Source: Bordetella parapertussis (GTDB lineage Bacteria; Pseudomonadota; Gammaproteobacteria; Burkholderiales; Burkholderiaceae_B). Taken from it: a stretch of 64,000 bases of DNA. Of the stretch, positions 35,311 through 43,908 are shown in pieces; position 1 is the first letter of the stretch, and each line of letters begins with the position of its first letter. The stretch is taken from contig CAMDEF010000002.1 of NCBI GenBank assembly GCA_945895265.1, forward strand, positions 115,062 through 179,061. Direction: 5' to 3'. The notes beneath the pieces were generated by a model. The model worked only from the letters and a program-made list of their open reading frames with translations. It was not told the origin of the DNA and searched no databases. The position numbers and the translations under genes were made by a program.

Positions 35311-37032
35311 TCACGCAGGCGCCTTCCAGCGAACCGGTAAAGGCTTGATGTCTCCGCGCTTGGTCATTTCAATGAGTTCGCGTTTTAAAATCTTGCCGCT
35401 GGCCGTCAGTGGGAAGGCGGGCATCACAATAAAGTATTCGGGCATGTCGTATTTTGATAGGCCAACCTCGTGCAAGTGCTGCAAAACTTGTTGGGGGTCA
35501 ATCGTGGCGCCTGCCCGCTGCAAAATCGAGAGGCACACGCGCTCGCCTAAGCGATCATCTGCAATCGGAAACACAGCGGCCTTCACGACATCCGGGTGTC
35601 TGTGCGTTAAGTCTTCGATTCTTGCTGGGTGGATGTTGTGCCCGCCACGAATAATCAAATCTTTTTTACGCCCGACGATTTGTAGACAGCCCTGTTCATC
35701 AAATACACCGAGATCGCCGCTCATGAACCAACCTGTGCGGTTAAAAGAATTTTCAGTGGCAGTTTGATCGTCAAAATAGCCAAGCATCAACAACCCACCG
35801 CGCCCGCCAATTTCACCGACCTGGCCTTGCGCGACCTCGTGATCGGGATGCTCGGCATCAAAGATTCGAACCTCATAGCCTTGCGCAGCGCGCCCGCACG
35901 TCGCCACAATCGTGCTGGTAGGATCAGTGGGTAAAGTGTATTGATGCGAACCGTTTTCGGTCATGCCGTAAACGTTTTGTGGCGTCACGCCAATCCGCAA
36001 AAATTGCTCAGCGACTTCGCGCGGGATCGGAGACCCCGCCATATAAAACGAAGTCACCTGGCCCATTGCGGTCAAACCACGACGACGAACATCTTCCAGA
36101 ATATCCATCGCGTGCGTCGGTACACCCATCACATAGGTTCCTTGGCTTTCAATGATCCAGTCAAGCGCAGGTTTGCCGGCAGCAAAGTTATGGATGACGA
36201 GTTGCAAGCCCGCCGCAAGCCATTGCTCGATCGAAACCGTACCAATGTGATGGCTTAAAGGGCTGAGCGCGACAAGAATAGAGTGTTGATCGTGATGCCA
36301 GTCACGTACCATCATGCGGCCGTTAGCCAATAACGTGTTATCGCTGTGCATCACACCTTTGGGCAACCCTGTGGTGCCCGAGGTGAAGGCTAAGTAAACA
36401 ATTTTGTCGGGGTTCGTGTCGGCAGGGGGTAAGCCCGGTGCTGGGGCTGCCTCGGCAATCGTCTTCAGCCCGGTCGTGTCGTGGTCAACCGTCTGATGCG
36501 CAGTCGTTTGATGTTCAACCGTCTGATGGTCAACCGTTTGCGTGGCGTCGGCAAAGGTCGGTCCGTAGAAACAGGTACGGATTAACGTGGGTACTTCGCT
36601 CAACAAAGCCGAAATCGGTTGAGTGGCTGCGTCAGAGCCATAGCCTGGTGTTGTAAAAAATGCTTTGCATCGAATGCGCTTGAGCAGTGTAATGATTTCG
36701 CCAGAGGTATAGCTTTGATGAAGCGACGGGCAGCACACGTAGCCATTGCGAGAACAGGCCATGAACACAAGCACGCTTTCAACACGGCTTGGCAACCAGA
36801 TCGCGACACGGTCACCAGCACTTAGCCCCGCTTGATGCAGGTCTAAAGCAAGTTGCTCAACCGCTTGTAAGACTTGTGACCAGGTTAGTGTCGTGAACAA
36901 ATCGCGCAGGGCAATATTATCTGGGCGTGCGTGGGCGTGTTGTTTCAACAGGCCGAACATGGTGTCGGCATGCCAAGCCCCCGAGGCATAGTTCTCGCGG
37001 GTTTTTTGTGGATCGTGCAGAGTCAACATCAT
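35311..37032 (-). CDS. AMP-dependent CoA ligase, AliA-like candidate
   Basis: 573-residue acyl-CoA ligase. The P-loop FTSGTTGLPKG is at residues 216-226; YGMTENGS, SGDLG and IIRGGHNIHP follow, and the catalytic lysine lies in TASGKILKREL. Its start resembles cyclohexanecarboxylate-CoA ligase (AliA), and the BadI-like gene lies just upstream. Residues 165-185 carry four pentapeptide repeats (TVDHQ type) inserted before the P-loop, which are absent from typical members. The first ATG is kept; another follows it immediately. Confidence 0.87.
   Translation of the reverse strand: MMLTLHDPQKTRENYASGAWHADTMFGLLKQHAHARPDNIALRDLFTTLTWSQVLQAVEQLALDLHQAGLSAGDRVAIWLPSRVESVLVFMACSRNGYVCCPSLHQSYTSGEIITLLKRIRCKAFFTTPGYGSDAATQPISALLSEVPTLIRTCFYGPTFADATQTVDHQTVEHQTTAHQTVDHDTTGLKTIAEAAPAPGLPPADTNPDKIVYLAFTSGTTGLPKGVMHSDNTLLANGRMMVRDWHHDQHSILVALSPLSHHIGTVSIEQWLAAGLQLVIHNFAAGKPALDWIIESQGTYVMGVPTHAMDILEDVRRRGLTAMGQVTSFYMAGSPIPREVAEQFLRIGVTPQNVYGMTENGSHQYTLPTDPTSTIVATCGRAAQGYEVRIFDAEHPDHEVAQGQVGEIGGRGGLLMLGYFDDQTATENSFNRTGWFMSGDLGVFDEQGCLQIVGRKKDLIIRGGHNIHPARIEDLTHRHPDVVKAAVFPIADDRLGERVCLSILQRAGATIDPQQVLQHLHEVGLSKYDMPEYFIVMPAFPLTASGKILKRELIEMTKRGDIKPLPVRWKAPA
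36483..36542 (-). repeat. Four 15-bp tandem units inside the CoA ligase gene
   Basis: Four units of 15 bases (36483, 36498, 36513, 36528), for example GGTCAACCGTCTGAT on the + strand, encode TVDHD, TTAHQ, TVEHQ and TVDHQ. The frame is kept, so the array lengthens a linker without breaking the enzyme. Confidence 0.75.
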
Positions 37033-37059
37033 GTTCGAAAACCTAAGCGCGGTATAGAA

Positions 37060-37164
37060 AAAGCCTGTTGGCCAAAGTAGAAGGCCTTTTGACTGAAGTA
37101 AAGAGCCTAAGGGCTAAAGCAGAACGCCCATTGCCTGAAATAGAGAGTCTAGTGACCAAAGGTA
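37060..37164. repeat. Five imperfect 21-bp tandem repeats at the badI-like 3' end
   Basis: Units begin at 37060, 37081, 37102, 37123 and 37144. Their shared core on the + strand is roughly AAAGCCTATTGGCTGAAGT. The last unit spans the stop codon and final codons of the BadI-like gene, and the rest fill the gap before the ligase gene. On the - strand they would encode 7-residue units (for example YFGQQAF) with interrupting stops. Confidence 0.65.
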
Positions 37165-37928
37165 GATGAATCAGGTTTACGCCGTTCGGCAAACGACGCT
37201 GAAAGCTCATCATGTTCTTTGGTGTCTAGATAGCCACGCAGCAGCAGATCATGCGCCATACGCGACAAGCCGCTGACCCCACCATGGCGTGCGTTGAACG
37301 CGGCCTTGACCGATGCTAAGGCAAACGCGCCGCGATCGGCGATTTCGAGTGCCCACTTGCGAGTTTCGGCACGCAGCTCTGCGGCGGGCACAACGCGATT
37401 GATCAGGCCCATTTCAAGCGCTTGCTTGGCGGGGATCTTGGGGTTTGAAAACCACATTTCTTTTGCGCGTTTTTTACCGACCAAATCTTCAAGGTACCAA
37501 GTACCGTAGCCGGCATCGAAGCTGCCCATCATTGGGCCGACTTGGCGAAAGGTCGCGGTATCTGAGGCAATCGTTACGTCGCAGACCATTTGCAAGACAT
37601 TGCCACCACCGACGGCAAAACCGTTGACTGAGGCGATGACGGGCTTTTGCAGACGGTCAATGCTTTCGTACATTTCAAGGGTGGGCAAGACACCCGCATA
37701 CAGCTGAGTGTCTTCCATGCCTTCTTTGCGCCCGCCGATACAGAAGAAGCGATCGCCAGCGCCGGTTAAGACGATGACGCGGGTACGGGTTTCGCGACGA
37801 ATCTCGTTGATGCAGTCACGAATCTCATGACACATTTTTGGCGTGAACATATTGCCATCATGGGGGCGGTTGATCGTAATCGTGCCGATCGGGCCGTCTT
37901 CTTCGTAAAGGATTTCGTCGAATGTCAT
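37149..37928 (-). CDS. BadI/MenB-like crotonase, putative 2-ketocyclohexanecarboxyl-CoA hydrolase
   Basis: 259-residue crotonase. FCIGGRKEG and GFAVGGGNVLQMVCD give the oxyanion hole, and FRQVGPMMGSFDAGYGTWYLEDLVGKK is the block shared by BadI and MenB (quoted over residues 127-153 only in part: VGPMMGSFDAGYG is the key segment). BadI opens the ring of 2-ketocyclohexanecarboxyl-CoA to pimelyl-CoA; MenB makes naphthoyl-CoA. With AliA-, BadK-, BadH- and AliB-like genes following in the same direction and no men genes, BadI is favoured. Confidence 0.82.
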   Translation of the reverse strand: MTFDEILYEEDGPIGTITINRPHDGNMFTPKMCHEIRDCINEIRRETRTRVIVLTGAGDRFFCIGGRKEGMEDTQLYAGVLPTLEMYESIDRLQKPVIASVNGFAVGGGNVLQMVCDVTIASDTATFRQVGPMMGSFDAGYGTWYLEDLVGKKRAKEMWFSNPKIPAKQALEMGLINRVVPAAELRAETRKWALEIADRGAFALASVKAAFNARHGGVSGLSRMAHDLLLRGYLDTKEHDELSASFAERRKPDSSTFGH

Positions 37929-37970
37929 AAAAGTCTCGTTGTCTGTCCGTAATTTTTTTAGATAACCGCG

Positions 37971-37984
37971 CCGACAATTGTCGG
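37971..37984. promoter_or_regulatory. 14-bp perfect palindrome upstream of the badI-like gene
   Basis: CCGACAATTGTCGG is a perfect palindrome located 43 bases before the first gene of the alicyclic-acid set. It is a candidate operator for an unseen regulator. The 275-base gap around it holds no recognisable gene. Confidence 0.45.
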
Positions 37985-38203
37985 GCGCAGATGTCCTGGT
38001 TAGTCTTTGATTCTGCGTATTCTTGTGCTGTAAATTTTACTCGCGCTGTTTATCCTTAGCACGTGAGCTATTGTATCTAGACAGTTGCCAGCCATTTGTA
38101 AAATAGGCGGCCTGCCAGCCTGAACCAATTCTGTTCAATCTCCAGTCTTCACAAAGCGAGTGTCACCTCAAAATGTCTACGGTGTTCACTCAACAAGGCC
38201 GAG

Positions 38204-39451
38204 TTATTCATTCACGATCTTGGTCTGTTGCAACTGCGCGATCTGTTCTGGGCTGAGCTTGAGCCGTTCTCGCAAAATTGCCTCGGTGTCTTCTCCGAGA
38301 GTCGGTGGCGCTTTACGGTGAACGTGATGCTGACCGTTGATAGTAATGCCTAGACCCACTTGTGGCACCTCACCATAACCAGAATCACTCTTATAAAAAA
38401 ATTCTTTAGTTAAAAGGTCTTGATCTTTTGTGACCTCATCCACCCGATTGATGGGGCCAGCGGGGATTCGATTTTTGGCAAATAGCGCGAGCCATTCATC
38501 GCGCGGTTTGGTGGCCAGCACCTCAGCGATGCGCGCCACAATGGCAGGTCGGTGGATGCGGCGCCCAGCATTGCCGGCGTACTCGGGCTTTTCAGCAAAG
38601 GCGGGATCGCCGACCGCCTGCCAAAAGCGTTTCCAGATGGCGTCGTTACCCAGTCCAAGCGAGAGCTGTGCGTCGGCCGTGTTGAACACCTGATAAATGG
38701 CGATGACTGAGTCTTTACCCCCCGAGCGGCGCGGGACCTCGTCAGACCCTAGGTAGGCGACTACGCGCGGTGCGGTAAAGCGAGTCATGGTAGAAAGCAT
38801 CGAGATGTCGATGCTAGAGCCCTTGCCGGTGCGGGCGCGGCCATGAATGGCAGCCATGACGGCCATGGCCAGATCTTGTCCAGCCAGCATATCGGCGGCG
38901 GGTGTACCCACTTTTTGAGGATCGCTTTCGCTTTCGCCGGTCAGATCCATAATCCCTGAGTAGCCTTCGGCAATCAAATCGTAGCAGGGGTGATCGCTGC
39001 GACTGCCGGTTAAACCAAAACCCGTCAGGCTGGCATGAATGAGGCGCGGAAACCGTTCTCGGAGCTTGGCAAAGTTCAAGCCTAATTTGTCTTGAACACG
39101 TGGTGTCATGTTGAGCACCAGTACGTCTGTGGTTTCAAGCAACGACAGCAAGATCTCTAGGCCTTCAGGTTGACTGATATCAAGGGCCATACTGTGTTTG
39201 TTGCGATTGACGCTTAAAAACCAGAGCGAGGCGCCGTTCAAAAAGGGTGGGCCCCACTGGCGAGCATCGTCGCCTGTGCCGGGCTTTTCGATTTTGAGTA
39301 CGGTGGCGCCAAAATCGGCCAATAGTTGAGTGGCGTAGGGGCCGGCGACCGAAGTGCTGAGATCTACGACTTGAATCCCCTCAAAATGCGCAAAACCTTG
39401 AGCGGCCTGTACGTGGGGCAAGTGTTGATAAGGCAGAGTCATCGCGGACAT
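38204..39451 (-). CDS. CaiB/BaiF family CoA transferase (class III)
   Basis: 415-residue class III CoA transferase. FEGIQVVDLSTSVAGPYATQ starts the fold, and the catalytic aspartate sits in DHPCYDLIAEGYSG. It could provide an alternative route for activating a carboxylic acid. It is divergent from a Bug receptor gene at 39563, and the two probably share a control region. An AGGA site overlaps the first ATG; the ATG at 39442 is an alternative start. Confidence 0.87.
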   Translation of the reverse strand: MSAMTLPYQHLPHVQAAQGFAHFEGIQVVDLSTSVAGPYATQLLADFGATVLKIEKPGTGDDARQWGPPFLNGASLWFLSVNRNKHSMALDISQPEGLEILLSLLETTDVLVLNMTPRVQDKLGLNFAKLRERFPRLIHASLTGFGLTGSRSDHPCYDLIAEGYSGIMDLTGESESDPQKVGTPAADMLAGQDLAMAVMAAIHGRARTGKGSSIDISMLSTMTRFTAPRVVAYLGSDEVPRRSGGKDSVIAIYQVFNTADAQLSLGLGNDAIWKRFWQAVGDPAFAEKPEYAGNAGRRIHRPAIVARIAEVLATKPRDEWLALFAKNRIPAGPINRVDEVTKDQDLLTKEFFYKSDSGYGEVPQVGLGITINGQHHVHRKAPPTLGEDTEAILRERLKLSPEQIAQLQQTKIVNE

Positions 39452-39562
39452 TATCCTAAGGTGAAGCCGTGTTTGCGCTTCTTGTTAATATTGAGCGTAA
39501 TCATAACGAATCGACTCTCGCTGCACCTTTTAGCCGACGAGCCGCAATTATCGGAGACCCGC

Positions 39563-40558
39563 ATGCTTAATCCCCTTAAACCCTGCCTAAAGGGCGTTTT
39601 TACCCTCATGGTTTTGGCCACACTCAGTGCCTTGCCCACAGCCTACGCACAGTCGACCAACGATAAGCCCATTAACGTCGTGATCCCCTTTGCCCCAGGC
39701 GGCGGCACAGACGTGCTGACTCGGATGGTGATGCCCAAGGTGGCTGACAAACTCGGTGTGACCGCTGTGATTGAAAATCGCCCTGGTGCTGCGGGGGCAA
39801 TTGGTGCGCAGTTCGTTGCCCGTGCGAACCCCGATGGCAAGACCTTATTGGTGGGCTCGGTTTCTGAAATTGGTATTAATCCAAGTATCTATCCAAAGCT
39901 TGCCTATAGCGTTGAGCGTGATTTTGTAGCTCTCACAGCCTTGGCGGCGGCGCCCATGGTGCTGGTGGTGCATCCCTCTTCACAAATCAAGGTGGCCTCA
40001 GACCTAGTGAAGTTGGCGAAAGACAATCCAGGAAAAATTAATTTTGGCTCAGCAGGTACCGGTTCGGGTGCCCACATGGCGGCCGAACTGTTTATTTTTG
40101 AGACCAAAATTAAACTTACCCACGTACCTTACAAAGGGACTGGCGCCGTGACGGCAGACATGCTGGGCCAACAGCGCGATATGGTGCTGTTTGCACCCTT
40201 GCCAGCGGTGGCTGGTATCGTGCGCTCGGGCCAACTCAAAGCGATTGCGTTGACCGGCAAACAGCGCTCGTCGGCGATGCCTGAGGTGCCCACGTTTATC
40301 GAGGCAGGTATCCCTGGCTTTGATATGGATTATTGGTATGGGTTGATGGCTCCGGCGGGCACGCCAGAGCAGGCACGTAATGCGTTGCATCTGGCGGCGC
40401 TTGAGGTATTGAGCAGGCCAGAGATGATCGCTGACTTGTCCAAGCAGGGCTTGGTCCCAACCATCACAACTGAAAAAGAGTTCGCCGCCTTCGTGCGAGC
40501 CGACATGGCCAAGTGGGCGCAGGTAGTGAAGGCGGCTGATATTAAAGCGGATCAGTAA
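39563..40558 (+). CDS. Bug-family (TctC-like) periplasmic solute receptor
   Basis: 331-residue receptor. The ATG at 39563 has a GGAG site and begins a signal peptide (MLNPLKPCLKGVF, cleavage near AYAQ). The frame is open much further upstream, but that part overlaps the divergent CoA transferase. VIPFAPGGGTDVLTRMV, VIENRPGAAGAIGAQ and HVPYKGTGAVTADMLG are the signatures. It may bind the acid handled by the adjacent CoA transferase. Confidence 0.9.
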   Translation: MLNPLKPCLKGVFTLMVLATLSALPTAYAQSTNDKPINVVIPFAPGGGTDVLTRMVMPKVADKLGVTAVIENRPGAAGAIGAQFVARANPDGKTLLVGSVSEIGINPSIYPKLAYSVERDFVALTALAAAPMVLVVHPSSQIKVASDLVKLAKDNPGKINFGSAGTGSGAHMAAELFIFETKIKLTHVPYKGTGAVTADMLGQQRDMVLFAPLPAVAGIVRSGQLKAIALTGKQRSSAMPEVPTFIEAGIPGFDMDYWYGLMAPAGTPEQARNALHLAALEVLSRPEMIADLSKQGLVPTITTEKEFAAFVRADMAKWAQVVKAADIKADQ

Positions 40559-40613
40559 ACTGCGCAGACAGACCGTTTTTTTGATAAGTTAGCGGCGTTT
40601 CGCAGACAATCTG

Positions 40614-40646
40614 GTTAGCCGACTCACAGAACACGAATCGGCTAAC
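40614..40646. terminator. Hairpin between convergent genes
   Basis: Perfect 9-base arms (GTTAGCCGA and TCGGCTAAC) flank a 15-base loop between the stop codons of the Bug gene and the flavoprotein gene. There is no T-tract, so termination is only suggested. Confidence 0.45.
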
Positions 40647-40690
40647 TACCATCGCTTCATCAGCGACGAGTGGCGCTCAGGGTTGCTGTC

Positions 40691-42175
40691 TTAGCCTTGA
40701 AAATGCGCCGCAGCTCGACCGGCGATACGACCTGAAATAAACGCCCAGCCTAAGTGGTGGCCGTGACCTTCAAGTAACAGGCCGCCTTGACCCGCAGAAC
40801 CGGCGGCATACAGCCCGGGGATCACCTGCCCGTCGGTGCGCAAGACTTCAAGCTTGTCGGTGATCTTTAACCCGCCATCGGTAAAGACGACGTAGCTTTT
40901 GATGGGGCCTAGTGCATAAAACGGCCCTTGCGTAATGGCGGGGCGGGCACCGCGGTCGTGTTGGTTGTAATGCGCGATCGTTTCAAACAATGCCTGCCCA
41001 GAGACCCCCATGCTCGCCGCTAGTTCTTCGAGCGTTGGCGCGCAATGAAAGATGTCTGGCCGGTTGCGCCGGTAATCGTCAATGTAGGCATAGGCTACGC
41101 CGGGTGCGGTCGAGATGTAATACGGCCAAGCCGAAAACTTTTTGGCGACCATGCTATCCATGACAATCCAGCCAATCCGCTCAGGCTGCTTAGCCATGTC
41201 TTTGTTTGGCTTATCGAGTTCGTTGGTAAAGCGCTTACCGTCCTTATTGATCAGCACACCACCTTCGCGATATAAGTCTGTCGAAGGGCTGACCGCAGTG
41301 GTTAAGAAACTCATTAAGAAAGGGCGCAAAATCCATTGAGGCAACCACTTGGCCGACCAGGCAATGAGTTGCGCGATGATTCTGGTGGGGGGTAAGCGCT
41401 GCAGCAAATTGGCACGGGTTGGCGCTAAAAATCGCATGATCGGGCCGCGCACAATGTCGCCATTGACCACAGAGGCGCCTAGCGCCATCGCCATGCGATG
41501 ACCATCGCCTGTGGCCGTGGTGTTAATGGCGTCGACTAAGGCAACCTCTGGGTTGGCCAGCTGGGCTTTTAAGTCAGCCGCCGCGCTGTAGTCACCGCTG
41601 GCGAGTACTACGCCACGACGCGCAATAAAGGTATGCAAAGTGCCATCTGGCAAAGTGGCCTCAACACCTACGGCGCGTTCACCGTTAAGGACAATGCGCT
41701 GCGTCGCCGTGTTCAGACGCAGGTCGACCCCGAGGCTGCGACAGCGGCGCGTCAGATGGTAGGCAAACGAGCGCGAGTTAGGCACCACATTATGCATACG
41801 TGCAACACGATGGGGCGGCTCTTCTTCGGGGCCGACAAACACGACACCGAGTTTCATCAACCAGTCGATCATGTCGGCCGTGTTGTCAACCAAGATACGG
41901 CGTAACGCAAGGTTGTCACGCGGTGCGAGTGCGCCGGCGTGCTTTTCCATATCTTCAAAATGCGCGTCTGTGCTGTCTTGTATGTTGGCTTTGCGTTGAT
42001 GAGGGGTACCCGTCGCGGTAATCGAACCGACTGACCACGAGGTTGAACCACCGGTATCAGAATTTTTTTCAAGCAAGATCACGTGGCGCCCGAGTTCTGC
42101 GGCCTCGATCGCAGCCGCTAACCCAGTACCACCACCGCCAATAATTAGGACATCAGTATGCGTTGTTGCTGACAC
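40691..42175 (-). CDS. FAD-binding dehydrogenase, fumarate reductase/3-ketosteroid dehydrogenase-like
   Basis: 494-residue flavoprotein of the FAD_binding_2 family. The dinucleotide motif VLIIGGGGTGLAAAIEAAE is at residues 9-27, and LEKNSDTGGSTSWSVGS follows. The C terminus has VIPGLYAAGSAGQGGLLLEGHGHHLG, typical of KstD and urocanate/fumarate reductase types. It probably introduces or reduces a C=C bond next to a carbonyl. The partner gene just upstream encodes a PRISE-type enone reductase, which supports a ketone or terpenoid substrate. Confidence 0.85.
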   Translation of the reverse strand: MSATTHTDVLIIGGGGTGLAAAIEAAELGRHVILLEKNSDTGGSTSWSVGSITATGTPHQRKANIQDSTDAHFEDMEKHAGALAPRDNLALRRILVDNTADMIDWLMKLGVVFVGPEEEPPHRVARMHNVVPNSRSFAYHLTRRCRSLGVDLRLNTATQRIVLNGERAVGVEATLPDGTLHTFIARRGVVLASGDYSAAADLKAQLANPEVALVDAINTTATGDGHRMAMALGASVVNGDIVRGPIMRFLAPTRANLLQRLPPTRIIAQLIAWSAKWLPQWILRPFLMSFLTTAVSPSTDLYREGGVLINKDGKRFTNELDKPNKDMAKQPERIGWIVMDSMVAKKFSAWPYYISTAPGVAYAYIDDYRRNRPDIFHCAPTLEELAASMGVSGQALFETIAHYNQHDRGARPAITQGPFYALGPIKSYVVFTDGGLKITDKLEVLRTDGQVIPGLYAAGSAGQGGLLLEGHGHHLGWAFISGRIAGRAAAHFQG

Positions 42176-42193
42176 AGCTCTTGCTCCACCCTG

Positions 42194-43264
42194 TTAAGGG
42201 ATTATTTTATGTTCGCGAAAATAATCAAAACCGCCAGTGAACATCTTTGGCGTGTTGATGGTTTCAGTAAAACCATCTCGTTGCGCTTTAGCCATGTCAG
42301 ATACAACATCCCATTGCAATGACAACACATAGTCACCATACGGCCATTGCGCTACTGTTTGCAAGTCAGTTTTTTTCAAATTGTATTTTTTGATCATGGC
42401 TTGCCAAATAGCGTCTTTGTCAGAGGCAAACTTGGCGAAGGTGCTCGAATTCGGTTGACCGACTTCCATCTTGAAGTGCTTAGCAAAGACGGGCCATAGC
42501 TGAGACCAACTGACTGGGTCACCGTTGACGATGTTATAGGCTTGGTTGGCGCATTGAGGTGCAGTCATCATCCAAACCGCCGAACGCGCCAGAGTCGGTA
42601 ACCACGAAAATTGGGTTTTTACCTCGAAGCTGCGAGGTGTGCCTGGAAAATGTAAGGGCTCGCCGAGTTCGCGCAAGATCGACGCGTAGAGCCCCAAGAC
42701 CAGCAACATATTGCGCGCTTCATCGGTGCGATAGTTACAAAACGCATGGGGGCGCGAAATCGACCAAGACCAGTTTTGTCCAAGCTGGCGTTGTTCAACA
42801 AGCTGTTGCTGTTCAAAATAAAAGCTCTTGTAATTGCCGCAGGCATCATCTTCGCGATAGGGTGTGCGACGCTCTTTAACTGTGTGGCCATAGTACTTTG
42901 TGCCATGCACGAGGTGAATATGCTGCAGCTCGTTTGAATTGTGTTCGAGCGCGTCAAGCAGGTGTCTTAACATTGCGACGTTGGTGTCTTTGGATTCAAG
43001 CTCACCGCCAAAATGATCAAAGCGCGCAGCGTACAGCACATGCGTGATGCCCTGCAGTTGCGTTAGTTTCTGTTGACAGTCGTTCGCCTCGGTGAGATCG
43101 ACCGCAAGCATCGGGTAGGGGGCGTGTGGGTCAGGCGTGCGCGCCAAGCCCAAGGGCCCCCAATCACCTAGCCCCATTAAGTGCATGCCAACGCTCGAGC
43201 CGATTTGACCGGTGGCACCAGCGATCAAAGTCTTGCGTGGTTTGGGCTTGAGGTTCAAAGTCAT
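42194..43264 (-). CDS. PRISE-type SDR (progesterone 5-beta-reductase/iridoid synthase-like)
   Basis: 356-residue atypical SDR. The cofactor loop is AGATGQIGSS (residues 15-24). HLVHGTKYYGHTV, then PYREDD and a KSFYFEQQQLV block, follow the PRISE family layout, where a Tyr near NFYYxxED and a Lys in the GTKxY segment act on enones. Family members reduce C=C bonds of enones with NADPH. It lies 18 bases upstream of the flavoprotein gene and 30 bases downstream of an EthD-like gene. Confidence 0.8.
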   Translation of the reverse strand: MTLNLKPKPRKTLIAGATGQIGSSVGMHLMGLGDWGPLGLARTPDPHAPYPMLAVDLTEANDCQQKLTQLQGITHVLYAARFDHFGGELESKDTNVAMLRHLLDALEHNSNELQHIHLVHGTKYYGHTVKERRTPYREDDACGNYKSFYFEQQQLVEQRQLGQNWSWSISRPHAFCNYRTDEARNMLLVLGLYASILRELGEPLHFPGTPRSFEVKTQFSWLPTLARSAVWMMTAPQCANQAYNIVNGDPVSWSQLWPVFAKHFKMEVGQPNSSTFAKFASDKDAIWQAMIKKYNLKKTDLQTVAQWPYGDYVLSLQWDVVSDMAKAQRDGFTETINTPKMFTGGFDYFREHKIIP

Positions 43265-43294
43265 GACTCTTGAAAGTGTTGGCGCGGATAACCG

Positions 43295-43822
43295 TTAGCC
43301 GGGTTGCGCCGAGGCATAGAGCGCAACGTCAGCGCGCGTTGGCAAGCCGAGTGCTCGCGCCAGAGGTATTACACTGATCCCGCGGTAAGGCGTTGACTGA
43401 TCTAGGCCAACTGCTCGCAACCAAGTAAACGTGACGCCTTCAAACGCTGGTTCTTGCTGAGCAAGCTCAGGCTGCTTCTGATCGGTCACGACTAAGGCAC
43501 AGTCTGCAGGCACCTCAGGTGCCATGATGCTTGCCTGTTCTACACCTTCGAAAAGGTTGCGCTGGTAAAAGCGTTTGTCTATTAAACTCAGCCAAGGCCC
43601 CATCCCCCGAATCTTTTGATAATACGGGTCGACAAAGACCTCGGGCGAGCGAATTGAATACATCGCTAATGAGGGTGGCCAGCCGAGTGCTTTCGTTTGA
43701 AAGCGCTCGGCTGAGGTGATGCCGTCCACGGTACGCATGATGCGCAAGTGCTCGACATACCATTGCGCCCATTGCTGCTGTTGGGTGGGATCGGTAATCC
43801 CGCTTTGACTCATAAAAATCAT
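43295..43822 (-). CDS. EthD-like / dimeric alpha-beta barrel domain protein
   Basis: 175-residue protein. The start MIFMSQSGITDPTQQQQWAQWYVEHLRIM (first residues only shown in part: WYVEHL is the key block) and SAERFQTK resemble EthD-like ferredoxin-fold proteins that accompany catabolic oxidoreductases. A second repeat of the fold seems to run from about residue 95. No signal peptide is visible. It is in the middle of the PRISE/flavoprotein operon. The ATG at 43813 is an alternative start. Function is not known. Confidence 0.6.
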   Translation of the reverse strand: MIFMSQSGITDPTQQQQWAQWYVEHLRIMRTVDGITSAERFQTKALGWPPSLAMYSIRSPEVFVDPYYQKIRGMGPWLSLIDKRFYQRNLFEGVEQASIMAPEVPADCALVVTDQKQPELAQQEPAFEGVTFTWLRAVGLDQSTPYRGISVIPLARALGLPTRADVALYASAQPG

Positions 43823-43908
43823 GATGACACGGGTGAAGTCAATGCGCTTACGAAAAGAGAAGCAGCGCTCGATCGCAGCAGGCGCAAGGGCAATGTCCGA
43901 GTCATCAA

